Notes: generated by a model from the sequence alone, not told the origin. 6,061 nt of DNA from BOKV01 sp041987205 (GCA_041987205.1 JBHIWX010000148.1:1-6061); one strand, 5' to 3'; numbered from the stretch's first letter, positions 1 through 6,061 are shown. Made by a program: numbers and translations.

Positions 1-581
1 TCGTTGAGGTGGTAGACCATGGGCACGCCGGTCTCGAGATTGAGACCGGGAATGGTCTCGCGCGACATGCGATCCAGCACCATGACCATGGCGCGCAGCG
101 AATTGCCGTGGGCGGCGACGAGGGTGCGCTTGCCGCGCATGACCTGCGGCAGGATCTCCTGGATATAATAGGGCCAGACGCGCGCGCCGGTGTCGCGCAG
201 GCTTTCGCCCCCCGGCGGCGGCGTGTCGTAGGAGCGGCGCCAGATGTGGACCTGCTCCTCGCCCCATTTCTCGCGCGCGTCATCCTTGTTGAGGCCGACG
301 AGATCGCCATAGTCGCGCTCGTTGATGGCCTCGTCGCGGATGGTTTCGAGATCGGGCTGGCCGATGCCGTCGAGGATGATCTGGCAGGTGCGCTGCGCCC
401 GCTTGAGCGCCGAGGTATAGGCGATGTCGAACTGCATGCCGCGCTCGGCCAGCAGGGCGCCTGCCCTGGTCGCTTCCTCGACGCCGGTGTCCGTCAGGTC
501 GACGTCCTTCCAGCCGGTGAACAGGTTCTTCAGGTTCCATTCGCTCTGGCCGTGTCGAACCAGTACGAGCACGCGATCCAT
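1..581 (-). CDS. gpmA: 2,3-bisphosphoglycerate-dependent phosphoglycerate mutase, 3' end outside the window
   Basis: Cytosolic glycolytic and gluconeogenic enzyme that interconverts 3- and 2-phosphoglycerate through a phosphohistidine. The reading frame from the ATG at 581 stays open to the left edge: 193 complete codons, then two bases. The N-terminus reads MDRVLVLVRHGQSEWN, with the family RHG motif at residues 9-11, so His10 would be the phosphorylated residue. The second catalytic histidine sits in AAHGNSLRA (His158). Glu88 lies in ERDYGDLVGLNK. The protein is the short form without the insert of the 250-residue enterobacterial enzyme. Short alphaproteobacterial forms run to about 206-211 residues, so roughly 13-18 are missing at the C-terminus. 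The start is supported by a purine-rich AAGGGAAGG tract that ends 7 nt upstream. It lies 29 nt behind dapB with no terminator between, so co-transcription is likely. The Asp in ERDYG, where E. coli has His, is normal for short forms. Confidence 0.97.
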   Translation of the reverse strand, partial: MDRVLVLVRHGQSEWNLKNLFTGWKDVDLTDTGVEEATRAGALLAERGMQFDIAYTSALKRAQRTCQIILDGIGQPDLETIRDEAINERDYGDLVGLNKDDAREKWGEEQVHIWRRSYDTPPPGGESLRDTGARVWPYYIQEILPQVMRGKRTLVAAHGNSLRAMVMVLDRMSRETIPGLNLETGVPMVYHLN

Positions 582-610
582 CGTCTCGCCTTCCCTTCTG
601 TTTGCGGTCT

Positions 611-1444
611 TCAGTTCTTGTTGTCCGTCAGGCCCAGCACGTCCCGCATGGAGAAGTAGCCCGGCTTGCGGCCCCTGCCCCAGAGCGCGGCCTTGACCGC
701 GCCGTGGGCGAAGATCGAGCGGTCCTGCGCCAGATGCTGCAGCACGATGCGCTCGCCCTCGCCGGCTAGCGTGACGGAATGATCGCCGACGACGGAGCCG
801 CCGCGAAGCGTGGCGAAGCCGATATCGCCGACCGGCCGCGGGCCGGTATGTCCGTCACGGACCCTGACCGAATGTTCGGCGAGGTCGATGCCGCGGCCCG
901 TCGCCGCCGCCTCGCCCAGCAGAAGGGCGGTGCCGGACGGCGCGTCGACCTTGTGGCGGTGATGCATTTCGGCGATCTCGATGTCGAAATCGGCGTCCAG
1001 CGCCCTGGCCGCCTGTTCGACAAGGACGGCGAGCAGGTTGACGCCAAGGCTCATATTGCCCGACTTGACGATCACCGCATGGCGGGCCGCAGCCCTGAAT
1101 TTCGCTTCATCGTCCTCCCCGCAACCGGTCGTGCCGATGACGTGGACGATGCGCGCCTGCGCGGCGAGGGCCGCATATTCGACGCTGGAAGCCGGCGAGG
1201 TGAAATCGAGCACGCCCTCGGCGGCGGCGAAGACCGGCAGCGGATCGCCTGCGATCGCGATCCCCGTTTCGCCGATACCCGCCAGCAGGCCGGGATCGGT
1301 GCCGAGATGCTTCGAATCGGCACGTTCGACCGCGCCGGATAGCGTGACGCCGGGCGTCGCGTGGATCGCGCGGATCAGCGCCTGGCCCATGCGCCCGGTC
1401 GCGCCGCAAACGACGAGCTTCATCTCGGAACCGGCATCAGCCAT
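611..1444 (-). CDS. dapB: 4-hydroxy-tetrahydrodipicolinate reductase
   Basis: Reduces 4-hydroxy-tetrahydrodipicolinate to tetrahydrodipicolinate with NAD(P)H, on the diaminopimelate/lysine route that also feeds peptidoglycan. The protein has 277 residues, against 273 in E. coli. The Rossmann loop GATGRMG is at residues 14-20. Glu40-Arg41 follows the second strand, where the coenzyme ribose is read. DFTSP is at 80-84 and GTTG at 104-107. The substrate-binding and catalytic block EMHHRHKVDAPSGTAL starts at residue 159, with His161 and Lys165 matching E. coli His159 and Lys163. The C-terminal FAHGAVKAALW and MRDVLGL are also typical. I chose the ATG at 1444 because GGAGG lies 9 nt upstream. The internal ATG at 1423 (residue 8) has no comparable site, although it would give a more usual N-terminal length. 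The chosen start overlaps the end of the ABC transporter gene by 8 bp, which suggests translational coupling. gpmA follows closely. Confidence 0.97.
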   Translation of the reverse strand: MADAGSEMKLVVCGATGRMGQALIRAIHATPGVTLSGAVERADSKHLGTDPGLLAGIGETGIAIAGDPLPVFAAAEGVLDFTSPASSVEYAALAAQARIVHVIGTTGCGEDDEAKFRAAARHAVIVKSGNMSLGVNLLAVLVEQAARALDADFDIEIAEMHHRHKVDAPSGTALLLGEAAATGRGIDLAEHSVRVRDGHTGPRPVGDIGFATLRGGSVVGDHSVTLAGEGERIVLQHLAQDRSIFAHGAVKAALWGRGRKPGYFSMRDVLGLTDNKN

Positions 1445-3254
1445 AGCTCAGTTCCTCCGCGTCGGCGTCCAGCAATTCTTCCGGGTCGCCGCCGCCCAGA
1501 CGGTAGAGACGGGAATAAAGACCACCGGCGCGCTTCATCAGCGCGGCATGGCTGCCTTCCTCGACCACGCGCCCATGGTCGATCACCACGATCCGGTCGG
1601 CGTTGCGAATGGTCGACAGGCGGTGGGCCACGACGACCGTGGTCCGGCCCTTCATCAGCCTGTCGAGCGCCTGCTGGACGAGCTTCTCCGACTCGTTGTC
1701 GAGCGCCGAGGTCGCCTCGTCGAGCAGCAGGATCGGCGCGTCGCGCAGCACGGCGCGCGCGATCGACAGCCGCTGGCGCTGGCCGCCGGAGAAATTGCCG
1801 CCCATCTCGCCGACTTCCGTCTGGTAGCCGGTCGGCAGTTCCATGATGAAATCGTGCGCCTGGGCGAGCTTTGCCGCCTCCTCGATCTCGGCCTGACTCG
1901 CGCCGGGCCGGCCGTAGCCGATGTTCTCGGCCACCGTTCCCTCGAACAGCACGGGCTGCTGGGAAACGTAGGAAATCCGCCCACGCAGGCTGGCGACCGC
2001 AATGTCGGCGATGTCCTGTCCGTCGACCAGGATCTGCCCGCCCTTCAGATCGTAGAAGCGCTGGATCAGATTGATGATCGTCGTCTTGCCGCCGCCGGAA
2101 GGACCGACCAGCGCCGTTGTCGTGCCGGCCTCTGCCCGGAATGCAATGCCGTCGAGCACGGTCTCGCCGTTCCCGTAGGAGAAGCTGACATTGTCGAGCA
2201 CGATCTCGCCCTGGTCGACGACGATATCGGGGGCGTTCGGCTTGTCGGCCTGGCGCGGCGGGGTGTCGAGCAGTTCGTAGAGCATGCGCGCGTTGACGAG
2301 CGATTTCTCGAACTGCACGCGGAAAGCCGCGAGACGGCGCGCCGGATCGTAGGCGAGCATGGCGGCGGCGAGGAAGGACAGCAGCGCGCCCGGATCGCCG
2401 CCATAGGAGATGACGCGCCAGCCGCCGAAGGCAATCGCGCCGGCGATCGCCAGACCGCCCAGCGTCTCGGTCAGCGGCCGCGTGCGCGCATTGATGAGGT
2501 TGATGCGGTTGGACTGCTTCTCGGCCTGGCCGATCAGGCCGCCAACCTTGTGCGCCATCGGCTCTTCAAGCGTGAACGCCTTGAGCACGGCGATGCCCTG
2601 CACGGTTTCCACCATCGCAGAATTGACGCGCGCGTTGAGATTGACCTCCTTGCGCGACAGCTTCTTCATCTGCTTGACGTAGCGCGAGATCACATAGCTG
2701 GCGACCGGCAGTACCACCAGGGAACCGAGCGCCATGACCGGATCCTGCCAGACCATGACGGATATCAGGCCGATCAGGGTCAGAAAGTCGCGCGCGACGA
2801 TCGTGATCACCTGGTTCAGCATGTTGCGCACGCCGGAGATGTTTTGCGTGATCTGGCCGGCGAGATAGGCCGAACGCGTATCGTGGTAGAAGCCGACCCC
2901 CAGATGCAGCATCTTGTCGTAGGCACGCTTCTGGTAGCGGGCGATGATGTTGTTGCCGATGCGGCCGAGAATGACGCTCTGGCCGAAGCCCGCCAGTCCC
3001 TTGATGGTGAAGACCGCCAGCACGAGGCCCGCCACGCCCCAGGCCATGGCGAGGTTCTTCTTCTCGAAGACCTCGTTGACGATGTCCTTGATGATGTAGG
3101 CGCTGTAGGCGGTCGTCGCCGCGACGGCGACCATGCACAGGATCGCCAGCGCATATTGCTCACGATAGTGCGACCAGTTCTCGCGCACGACGCGGCGCAT
3201 GACGGCCTGCGCCTGCGGATCGTTGGCGACTTTCCTGATGTTCTCGATGGACAA
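1437..3254 (-). CDS. ABC exporter half-transporter, fused membrane and ATPase domains (MsbA-like)
   Basis: A 605-residue protein with the type IV (ABCB/MsbA) exporter layout, expected to work as a dimer in the inner membrane. About six hydrophobic segments lie at roughly 34-55, 70-90, 148-168, 173-190, 266-282 and 288-302. The nucleotide-binding domain follows. Walker A is GPSGGGKT (384-391), the Q-loop SQQP (431-434), the signature NFSGGQRQR (487-495), Walker B ILLLDEA (508-514, Glu513 as likely catalytic base), the D-loop SALD (516-519) and the H-loop His544. All catalytic parts are present. The signature has Phe for the usual Leu of LSGGQ, a tolerated change. The start is a TTG at 3254, because an in-frame TGA lies two codons upstream and the next usable start, ATG at 3200, would trim 18 residues. 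The ribosome site is weak (AGGG 7 nt upstream). It heads the likely operon with dapB and gpmA. MsbA relatives move lipids, glycans or drugs, and the substrate here cannot be told. Confidence 0.93.
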   Translation of the reverse strand: MSIENIRKVANDPQAQAVMRRVVRENWSHYREQYALAILCMVAVAATTAYSAYIIKDIVNEVFEKKNLAMAWGVAGLVLAVFTIKGLAGFGQSVILGRIGNNIIARYQKRAYDKMLHLGVGFYHDTRSAYLAGQITQNISGVRNMLNQVITIVARDFLTLIGLISVMVWQDPVMALGSLVVLPVASYVISRYVKQMKKLSRKEVNLNARVNSAMVETVQGIAVLKAFTLEEPMAHKVGGLIGQAEKQSNRINLINARTRPLTETLGGLAIAGAIAFGGWRVISYGGDPGALLSFLAAAMLAYDPARRLAAFRVQFEKSLVNARMLYELLDTPPRQADKPNAPDIVVDQGEIVLDNVSFSYGNGETVLDGIAFRAEAGTTTALVGPSGGGKTTIINLIQRFYDLKGGQILVDGQDIADIAVASLRGRISYVSQQPVLFEGTVAENIGYGRPGASQAEIEEAAKLAQAHDFIMELPTGYQTEVGEMGGNFSGGQRQRLSIARAVLRDAPILLLDEATSALDNESEKLVQQALDRLMKGRTTVVVAHRLSTIRNADRIVVIDHGRVVEEGSHAALMKRAGGLYSRLYRLGGGDPEELLDADAEELSYG

Positions 3255-3293
3255 TGGTCAGCCCTGTTCCAAACCTTGAGGCTTCACGCCGAA

Positions 3294-3343
3294 GTTCCCG
3301 GTTCCGCGTCGGGGCGCGGAAGTTCGAGGCCAGTGCCGGGAAC
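3294..3343 (-). promoter_or_regulatory. Nested stem-loop in the leader of the ABC transporter gene
   Basis: An outer perfect 8 bp inverted repeat (gttcccgg at 3294-3301, ccgggaac at 3336-3343) encloses an inner perfect 7 bp hairpin (ttccgcg at 3302-3308, cgcggaa at 3315-3321, 6-base loop). The stems abut on one side, and a 14-base bulge (3322-3335) lies on the other. In the minus-strand RNA the structure ends about 39 nt before the transporter start. No U-run follows it, so it is not a standard Rho-independent terminator. A role in leader regulation or RNA stability is inference. Confidence 0.45.
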
Positions 3344-3439
3344 GTCGCTTTCGTTCGAGTCGGGCGAGATCGGATAGCATGACGACCATCCGCTCGTTCG
3401 CATTTCGCATGACGGATCTCATGCCATCGGCCCGACGGG

Positions 3440-3469
3440 AGTATCGATCCGCGACGCGATCCCGGTCAA
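3440..3469 (-). promoter_or_regulatory. Candidate sigma70-like promoter of the ABC transporter-dapB-gpmA set
   Basis: On the minus strand, TTGACC (3469..3464, five of six bases of TTGACA) is followed by an 18 bp spacer and GATACT (3445..3440, four of six of TATAAT). Transcription would start near 3433, leaving a leader of about 180 nt before the TTG start at 3254. It sits in the only large gap upstream of the three packed genes, which fits. The evidence is motif match and position only. Confidence 0.4.
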
Positions 3470-3578
3470 CGCGGCTCTAATACAGGTGCGCCGCCTGTTT
3501 GCAAAGTGCAACGGGGACACAGGGGGCGGCGAAACCGGCGATCGCGTACCGGAGACACGACGCCGAGGCGGCCTGCGC

Positions 3579-4586
3579 TCACGCGCCGAACCGCAGCGTT
3601 GCGCCTTCCAGGCTGAAACGGTGCGGCTCGCGCACGCAGGCCGACAGACCGGCCAGCGCGGCGGTCGGGTGCGTCATCACGTGCAGCGGTATCTTCTTCA
3701 TGATGGCGGTATGCGGGGCCTTGTCGTCGAATTCGGCACGAAAGCGCGGCTCGGTGATGCCCGGCAGCATCTTGGCGGCGATACCGCCGGCGATGAACAC
3801 GCCGCCATGGGCGAGCGAGAGCAACGCCATGTCGCCGGCGACCCGGGCAAGCAGGGTCAGGAAAAGGGTCACGGCCTCGGCAGCATGCGGATCGATTCCG
3901 GGGCCTTCGAGGCCGCGCCGCGAAATCTCCGACGCATCACGGTTGTGCGCATCCGTGCCCTCCAGCGCGCAGATTGCCCGATAGAGGTTTTCCAGCCCCC
4001 GGCCGGACAGCGCACATTCTGCGCTCATGCGTCCGTTTTCCTTGTTCAGGAACGGCCAGATCGCCATTTCGCGTTCGCCGCGCGGTCCGAGATCGACATG
4101 CCCGCCCTCGCCGGGAATGACGGCCCATTTGCCGCCGACATTGAAGAGCTGGGCGATGCCGAGGCCCGTGCCGGGGCCGATCACCACCTTGGGATGGTCC
4201 TGCCGGATTTCGGCACCGCCGACCGGCACCAGATCCTCGGGGCCGAGCGCCAGCGCGGCCAGGCCCTGGGCAGCGAAATCGTTCATCAGCACGATCTCGC
4301 GGAGCCCGAACCGCTCAAGCAGGCGCGCGGGATCGATGACCCAGGGCGCATTGGTGAGCCGGAACGTCTCGCCGACCAGCGGGGTGGCAATCGCCAGCAT
4401 CATGGAAGCTGGCGTCGGCAGGTCCCTGTCGGCGACGATGTGACCGATGGCATTATCGATCGTGGGGAATTGCGCGATGCGCATTGGCGCGATGGCGCGC
4501 GCGGGCGAGGCCGCGTCCTCGACCAGTGCGAACCGCGCATTGGTGCCGCCTATATCGCCGACCAGTACCGGAAATGAGGACTCCAC
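3579..4586 (-). CDS. glk: Glucokinase (ATP-dependent, bacterial Glk family)
   Basis: Cytosolic enzyme that phosphorylates glucose to glucose 6-phosphate with ATP, feeding the Entner-Doudoroff, pentose phosphate or glycolytic routes. From the GTG at 4586 the protein has 335 residues. The phosphate-binding motif GDIGGTNARF is at 10-19. LMNDFAAQG contains Asn102-Asp103, with Asp103 as the likely catalytic base. GPGTGLG is at 137-143, PGEGGH has Glu160 and His163, SAE has Glu190, and GGVFIAGGI is at 261-269. These match the glucose contacts of E. coli Glk with a constant offset of about three. Three starts are possible. I prefer GTG 4586 because AGGGGAG lies 9 nt upstream and the protein then begins just before the conserved VLVGDIGG. 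ATG 4619 would add 11 residues and TTG 4658 would add 24. Neither has a ribosome site, and both would place the operator-like palindrome at 4624..4637 in or at the edge of coding sequence. The gene is probably monocistronic or only loosely linked to the transporter gene 324 bp downstream. Confidence 0.96.
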   Translation of the reverse strand: MESSFPVLVGDIGGTNARFALVEDAASPARAIAPMRIAQFPTIDNAIGHIVADRDLPTPASMMLAIATPLVGETFRLTNAPWVIDPARLLERFGLREIVLMNDFAAQGLAALALGPEDLVPVGGAEIRQDHPKVVIGPGTGLGIAQLFNVGGKWAVIPGEGGHVDLGPRGEREMAIWPFLNKENGRMSAECALSGRGLENLYRAICALEGTDAHNRDASEISRRGLEGPGIDPHAAEAVTLFLTLLARVAGDMALLSLAHGGVFIAGGIAAKMLPGITEPRFRAEFDDKAPHTAIMKKIPLHVMTHPTAALAGLSACVREPHRFSLEGATLRFGA

Positions 4587-4591
4587 GTCCC

Positions 4592-4602
4592 GCCGCTCCC
4601 CT
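4592..4602 (-). promoter_or_regulatory. Ribosome binding site that decides the glk start
   Basis: On the minus strand, AGGGGAG is followed by nine bases and the GTG at 4586. The upstream ATG (4619) and TTG (4658) have only unrelated sequence, such as GTTTGCAGCCA, in the corresponding place. This is the main reason for choosing the GTG start. Confidence 0.55.
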
Positions 4603-4623
4603 CGTTCGTGCCACGCCATTGGC

Positions 4624-4637
4624 TGCAAACGATTACA
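4624..4637 (-). promoter_or_regulatory. Candidate LacI-family operator upstream of glk
   Basis: The minus-strand sequence TGTAATCGTTTGCA fits the pattern TGnAAnCGnTTnCA at all ten fixed positions and has the central CG typical of LacI-family operators. It lies 38-51 bases upstream of the preferred GTG start. It also overlaps a possible -10 box, TGTAAT (4637..4632), whose -35 would be a poor TTGTAT (4658..4653) at 15 bp spacing. A repressor bound there would block this promoter. No regulator gene is in the window, so the binding protein is unknown. Confidence 0.4.
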
Positions 4638-4702
4638 CGCTTCGTTCCCGGCATACAATTGCGCGACATTTCGGCCGCATGGTGCGAATCCGACCCTGTC
4701 AG

Positions 4703-4731
4703 ATCAAGCCATGCAAGCTTCGTTACGTCAA
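4703..4731 (-). promoter_or_regulatory. Candidate distal promoter for glk
   Basis: On the minus strand, TTGACG (4731..4726) is followed by a 17 bp spacer and CTTGAT (4708..4703). The -35 is good and the -10 is weak (three of six). It begins just beyond the terminator of the upstream flavoprotein gene, where a new promoter is expected. It competes with the possible proximal promoter at 4632..4658. Confidence 0.3.
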
Positions 4732-4735
4732 CGGA

Positions 4736-4775
4736 ACAAAAAACCGCCTCCCGCATGGCGGAAGGCGGTTCGCGT
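4736..4775 (-). terminator. Rho-independent terminator of the sulfide:quinone oxidoreductase gene
   Basis: The inverted repeat aaccgcct (4742-4749) and aggcggtt (4763-4770) is extended by ccgc/gcgg (4751-4754 and 4758-4761) across one C-A mismatch, with a three-base loop. In the minus-strand RNA it is followed directly by a U-run (TTTTTTGTT, 4743 to 4735). It lies about 35 bases past the TGA at 4805. On the plus strand TTTTT also follows after four bases (4775 on), so the element could act both ways, but no plus-strand gene runs into it. Confidence 0.88.
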
Positions 4776-4804
4776 TTTTCACGGCAGATCGCGCTTCGAC
4801 GCGC

Positions 4805-6061
4805 CTATTCCGCCGGTTCGGAGATCTTGATGTCCTTGAGCTTGCCGAGGCCGAGCGCCTGCAGCGCCAGCTTCTCGTAGAAGGGCTCGGATACGCCGGT
4901 GCGCACCTTGCGCATGAAGTATTTCTCGAAACCGATCTTGGCGGCGTGGACCCATTTGCCGGTCGACGACCAGTTGACGTTGCGGGGCGGGATCTGCGGC
5001 TGGGCGATGAAGGCGATGCCGTTGTCGCCCATGTCGGCGAGGCAGACCGCGTTCCAGGTTGCCTCGGCATCGGGCTGGTCGCCCCTGAGCAGCCGGGCAA
5101 TGTTGCGCGTTGTCGCCGTTACCATGGATTCGATCATGAAGCCGGTCTTGGGCACGCCGACGGGGACCGGCGTCGGACCCATGGGCGGGATGGCGATGCA
5201 GACGCCGACGGAGAAGATCTCCTGGAATTTCGGATTGCGCTGATGCTTGTCGACGATGATGAAGCCGCGCGGATTGGTCAGCCCCTCGATATCGCGCACC
5301 GCCGGCACGCCGCGGAAGGCGGGCAGCATCATGGTGTAGGCGTTGGGAATTTCATGCCTCTTGGAGACACTGCCGTCCTCTGCAATCTCGGAAACATGCA
5401 GCATGCCGGGCTCGAACTTGTCGACCTTGGCGTTGCAGATCCACTTGATGTGGTGGTTGCGCAGTTCGCTCTCGAGCATGCCCTTGGTGTCGCCGACACC
5501 ATCGAGGCCGAGATGGCCGATATAGGGCTCGGAGGTGACGAAGGTCATCGGCACCTTGTCGCGCACCCTGGCGTCGCGCAGTGCCTTGTCGAGGATGAAG
5601 GCGAATTCGTAGGCCGGGCCGAAACATGACGCGCCCTGCACCGCGCCGACGATCACCGGGCCGGGATTGGCGACCAGCTTGTCGAAGGCCGATTTCGCCT
5701 CGATCGCATGGTCGATGTGGCACACCGAATGGGTGTTGGCCTCGGGACCAAAACCCTCGAGTTCGTCGAAGGCAAGTTCCGGGCCGGTCGCGATGACGAG
5801 GTAATCGTAGTCGAGCGACGAACCGTCATTGAGTTCGAGCGTTTTCCTGTCGGCATGCAGGCGCTTTGCGCCTTCCGGGCGCAAGGTGATGCCGCGCTTC
5901 CTGCACACCGGCACCAGGTCGACCTCGACCGATTTGCGGGTGCGCCAACCGACAGCCACCCAGGGATTGGAGGGCACGAACGAATACTGGCTGCCTTTGT
6001 TGACGAGCGTGATCTCGTGCGCCTTGCCCAGTTCCTCACGCAGTTCGTATGCCATGATGGT
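4805..6061 (-). CDS. sqr: Sulfide:quinone oxidoreductase-type flavoprotein, N-terminus outside the window
   Basis: Membrane-associated FAD enzyme that oxidises sulfide to polysulfide or sulfane sulfur and passes electrons to quinone. The frame is open to the right edge, with 418 codons visible. The Met codon at 6055 is internal: the visible start TIMAYELREEL aligns with the helix just after the first dinucleotide loop (GxGxxG), so about 14 residues are missing. Counting from that Met, IATGP is at 88-92, and the three SQR redox cysteines are Cys112 (VCHIDHA, codon 5720-5722), Cys144 (GASCFGPAYEF, codon 5624-5626) and Cys338 (NAVCLADMG, codon 5042-5044). Their 32 and 194 residue spacing agrees with characterised bacterial SQRs as I remember them. 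PPMGPTPVPVGVPKTGFMIESM (289-310) and the C-terminal KWVHAAKIGFEKYFMRK region, probably the membrane-binding helices, are also typical. Related flavoproteins (NDH-2, flavocytochrome c) lack this cysteine set. Its own terminator separates it from glk. Confidence 0.9.
   Translation of the reverse strand, partial: TIMAYELREELGKAHEITLVNKGSQYSFVPSNPWVAVGWRTRKSVEVDLVPVCRKRGITLRPEGAKRLHADRKTLELNDGSSLDYDYLVIATGPELAFDELEGFGPEANTHSVCHIDHAIEAKSAFDKLVANPGPVIVGAVQGASCFGPAYEFAFILDKALRDARVRDKVPMTFVTSEPYIGHLGLDGVGDTKGMLESELRNHHIKWICNAKVDKFEPGMLHVSEIAEDGSVSKRHEIPNAYTMMLPAFRGVPAVRDIEGLTNPRGFIIVDKHQRNPKFQEIFSVGVCIAIPPMGPTPVPVGVPKTGFMIESMVTATTRNIARLLRGDQPDAEATWNAVCLADMGDNGIAFIAQPQIPPRNVNWSSTGKWVHAAKIGFEKYFMRKVRTGVSEPFYEKLALQALGLGKLKDIKISEPAE

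Larger units (their letters stand above)
3255..3578. other. Intergenic region between glk and the ABC transporter gene
   Basis: This 324 bp stretch holds no gene I can support. It contains a candidate minus-strand promoter (3440..3469), a nested hairpin in the leader of the transporter gene (3294..3343), and overlapping short inverted repeats just downstream of glk (about 3482..3521). A 54-codon minus-strand frame (3258..3422) ends two codons before the transporter start. It uses several codons that are rare in the neighbouring genes (CGA, AGA, CTA) and has no clear ribosome site, so I treat it as non-coding. I saw no tRNA and no recognisable gene remnant here. Confidence 0.7.

Noticed and set aside
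9..659. A 216-codon plus-strand frame opposite gpmA and the end of dapB
   Set aside because: It is the shadow of gpmA, whose catalytic histidines and start are clear on the minus strand.
1437..3200. The ATG at 3200 as start of the ABC transporter
   Set aside because: It has no better ribosome site than the TTG at 3254. The 18 residues it would remove (IRKVANDPQ region) look like the usual N-terminal lead-in, although this cannot be settled from one sequence.
981..3377. A 798-codon open frame on the plus strand, opposite dapB and the ABC transporter gene
   Set aside because: It lies antisense to two genes with unmistakable family motifs. Long antisense frames are expected from codon bias at high GC, and its translation shows no recognisable domain and is low-complexity in Arg, Ala, Asp and His.
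3377..3414. Two copies of gcatgacg about 30 bp apart in the intergenic region
   Set aside because: An 8-base repeat in two copies is within chance, and it is not centred on any promoter element.
3486..4577. A 363-codon plus-strand frame opposite glk
   Set aside because: It is the codon-bias mirror of a confident glucokinase. No motif or ribosome site supports it.
4484..5629. A 381-codon plus-strand frame opposite the sulfide:quinone oxidoreductase gene
   Set aside because: It is antisense to a gene with conserved redox cysteines and runs across the terminator and glk promoter region. Its translation shows no family features.
4805..6055. The ATG at 6055 as the true start of the flavoprotein gene
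   Set aside because: The frame stays open upstream to the window edge, and the family needs about 14 more residues carrying the first FAD-binding loop.

Overview
The window reads as high-GC chromosomal DNA of an alphaproteobacterium. The best guess is Hyphomicrobiales/Rhizobiales, because the glucokinase, the short GpmA, DapB and the MsbA-like half-transporter all look like proteins of that order. This placement rests on family resemblance seen by eye, not on a search. All five genes lie on the minus strand, and the coding is dense. I found no RNA gene, mobile element or CRISPR array, and no sign of recent transfer.

Layout in the direction of transcription (right to left). A sulfide:quinone oxidoreductase-type flavoprotein (4805..6061) enters from the right edge without its first residues and ends at a clear Rho-independent terminator (about 4736..4770). 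After a 150-200 bp regulatory gap with a candidate LacI-type operator comes glucokinase (glk, 3579..4586, GTG start preferred). A 324 bp gap follows that holds no convincing gene. It carries a candidate sigma70-like promoter and a strong nested hairpin. Next is a tightly packed set: an ABC half-transporter of the MsbA/exporter type (1437..3254, TTG start), dapB (611..1444, overlapping it by 8 bp) and gpmA (1..581, 29 bp further on, with its last codons outside the window).

How the genes may work together. glk and gpmA act at the start and in the lower part of glycolysis. DapB makes tetrahydrodipicolinate for lysine and for meso-diaminopimelate in peptidoglycan. The ABC exporter is probably an inner-membrane lipid or drug exporter, and its substrate cannot be read from sequence. 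The overlap and short spacing suggest that exporter, dapB and gpmA share a transcript. glk may have its own sugar-responsive control. The flavoprotein is a separate transcription unit, set off by its terminator, and would feed electrons from sulfide into the quinone pool.

I found no new biological system here. What merits a second look is regulatory: the operator-like palindrome at glk, the structured leader of the exporter gene, and several non-ATG starts.
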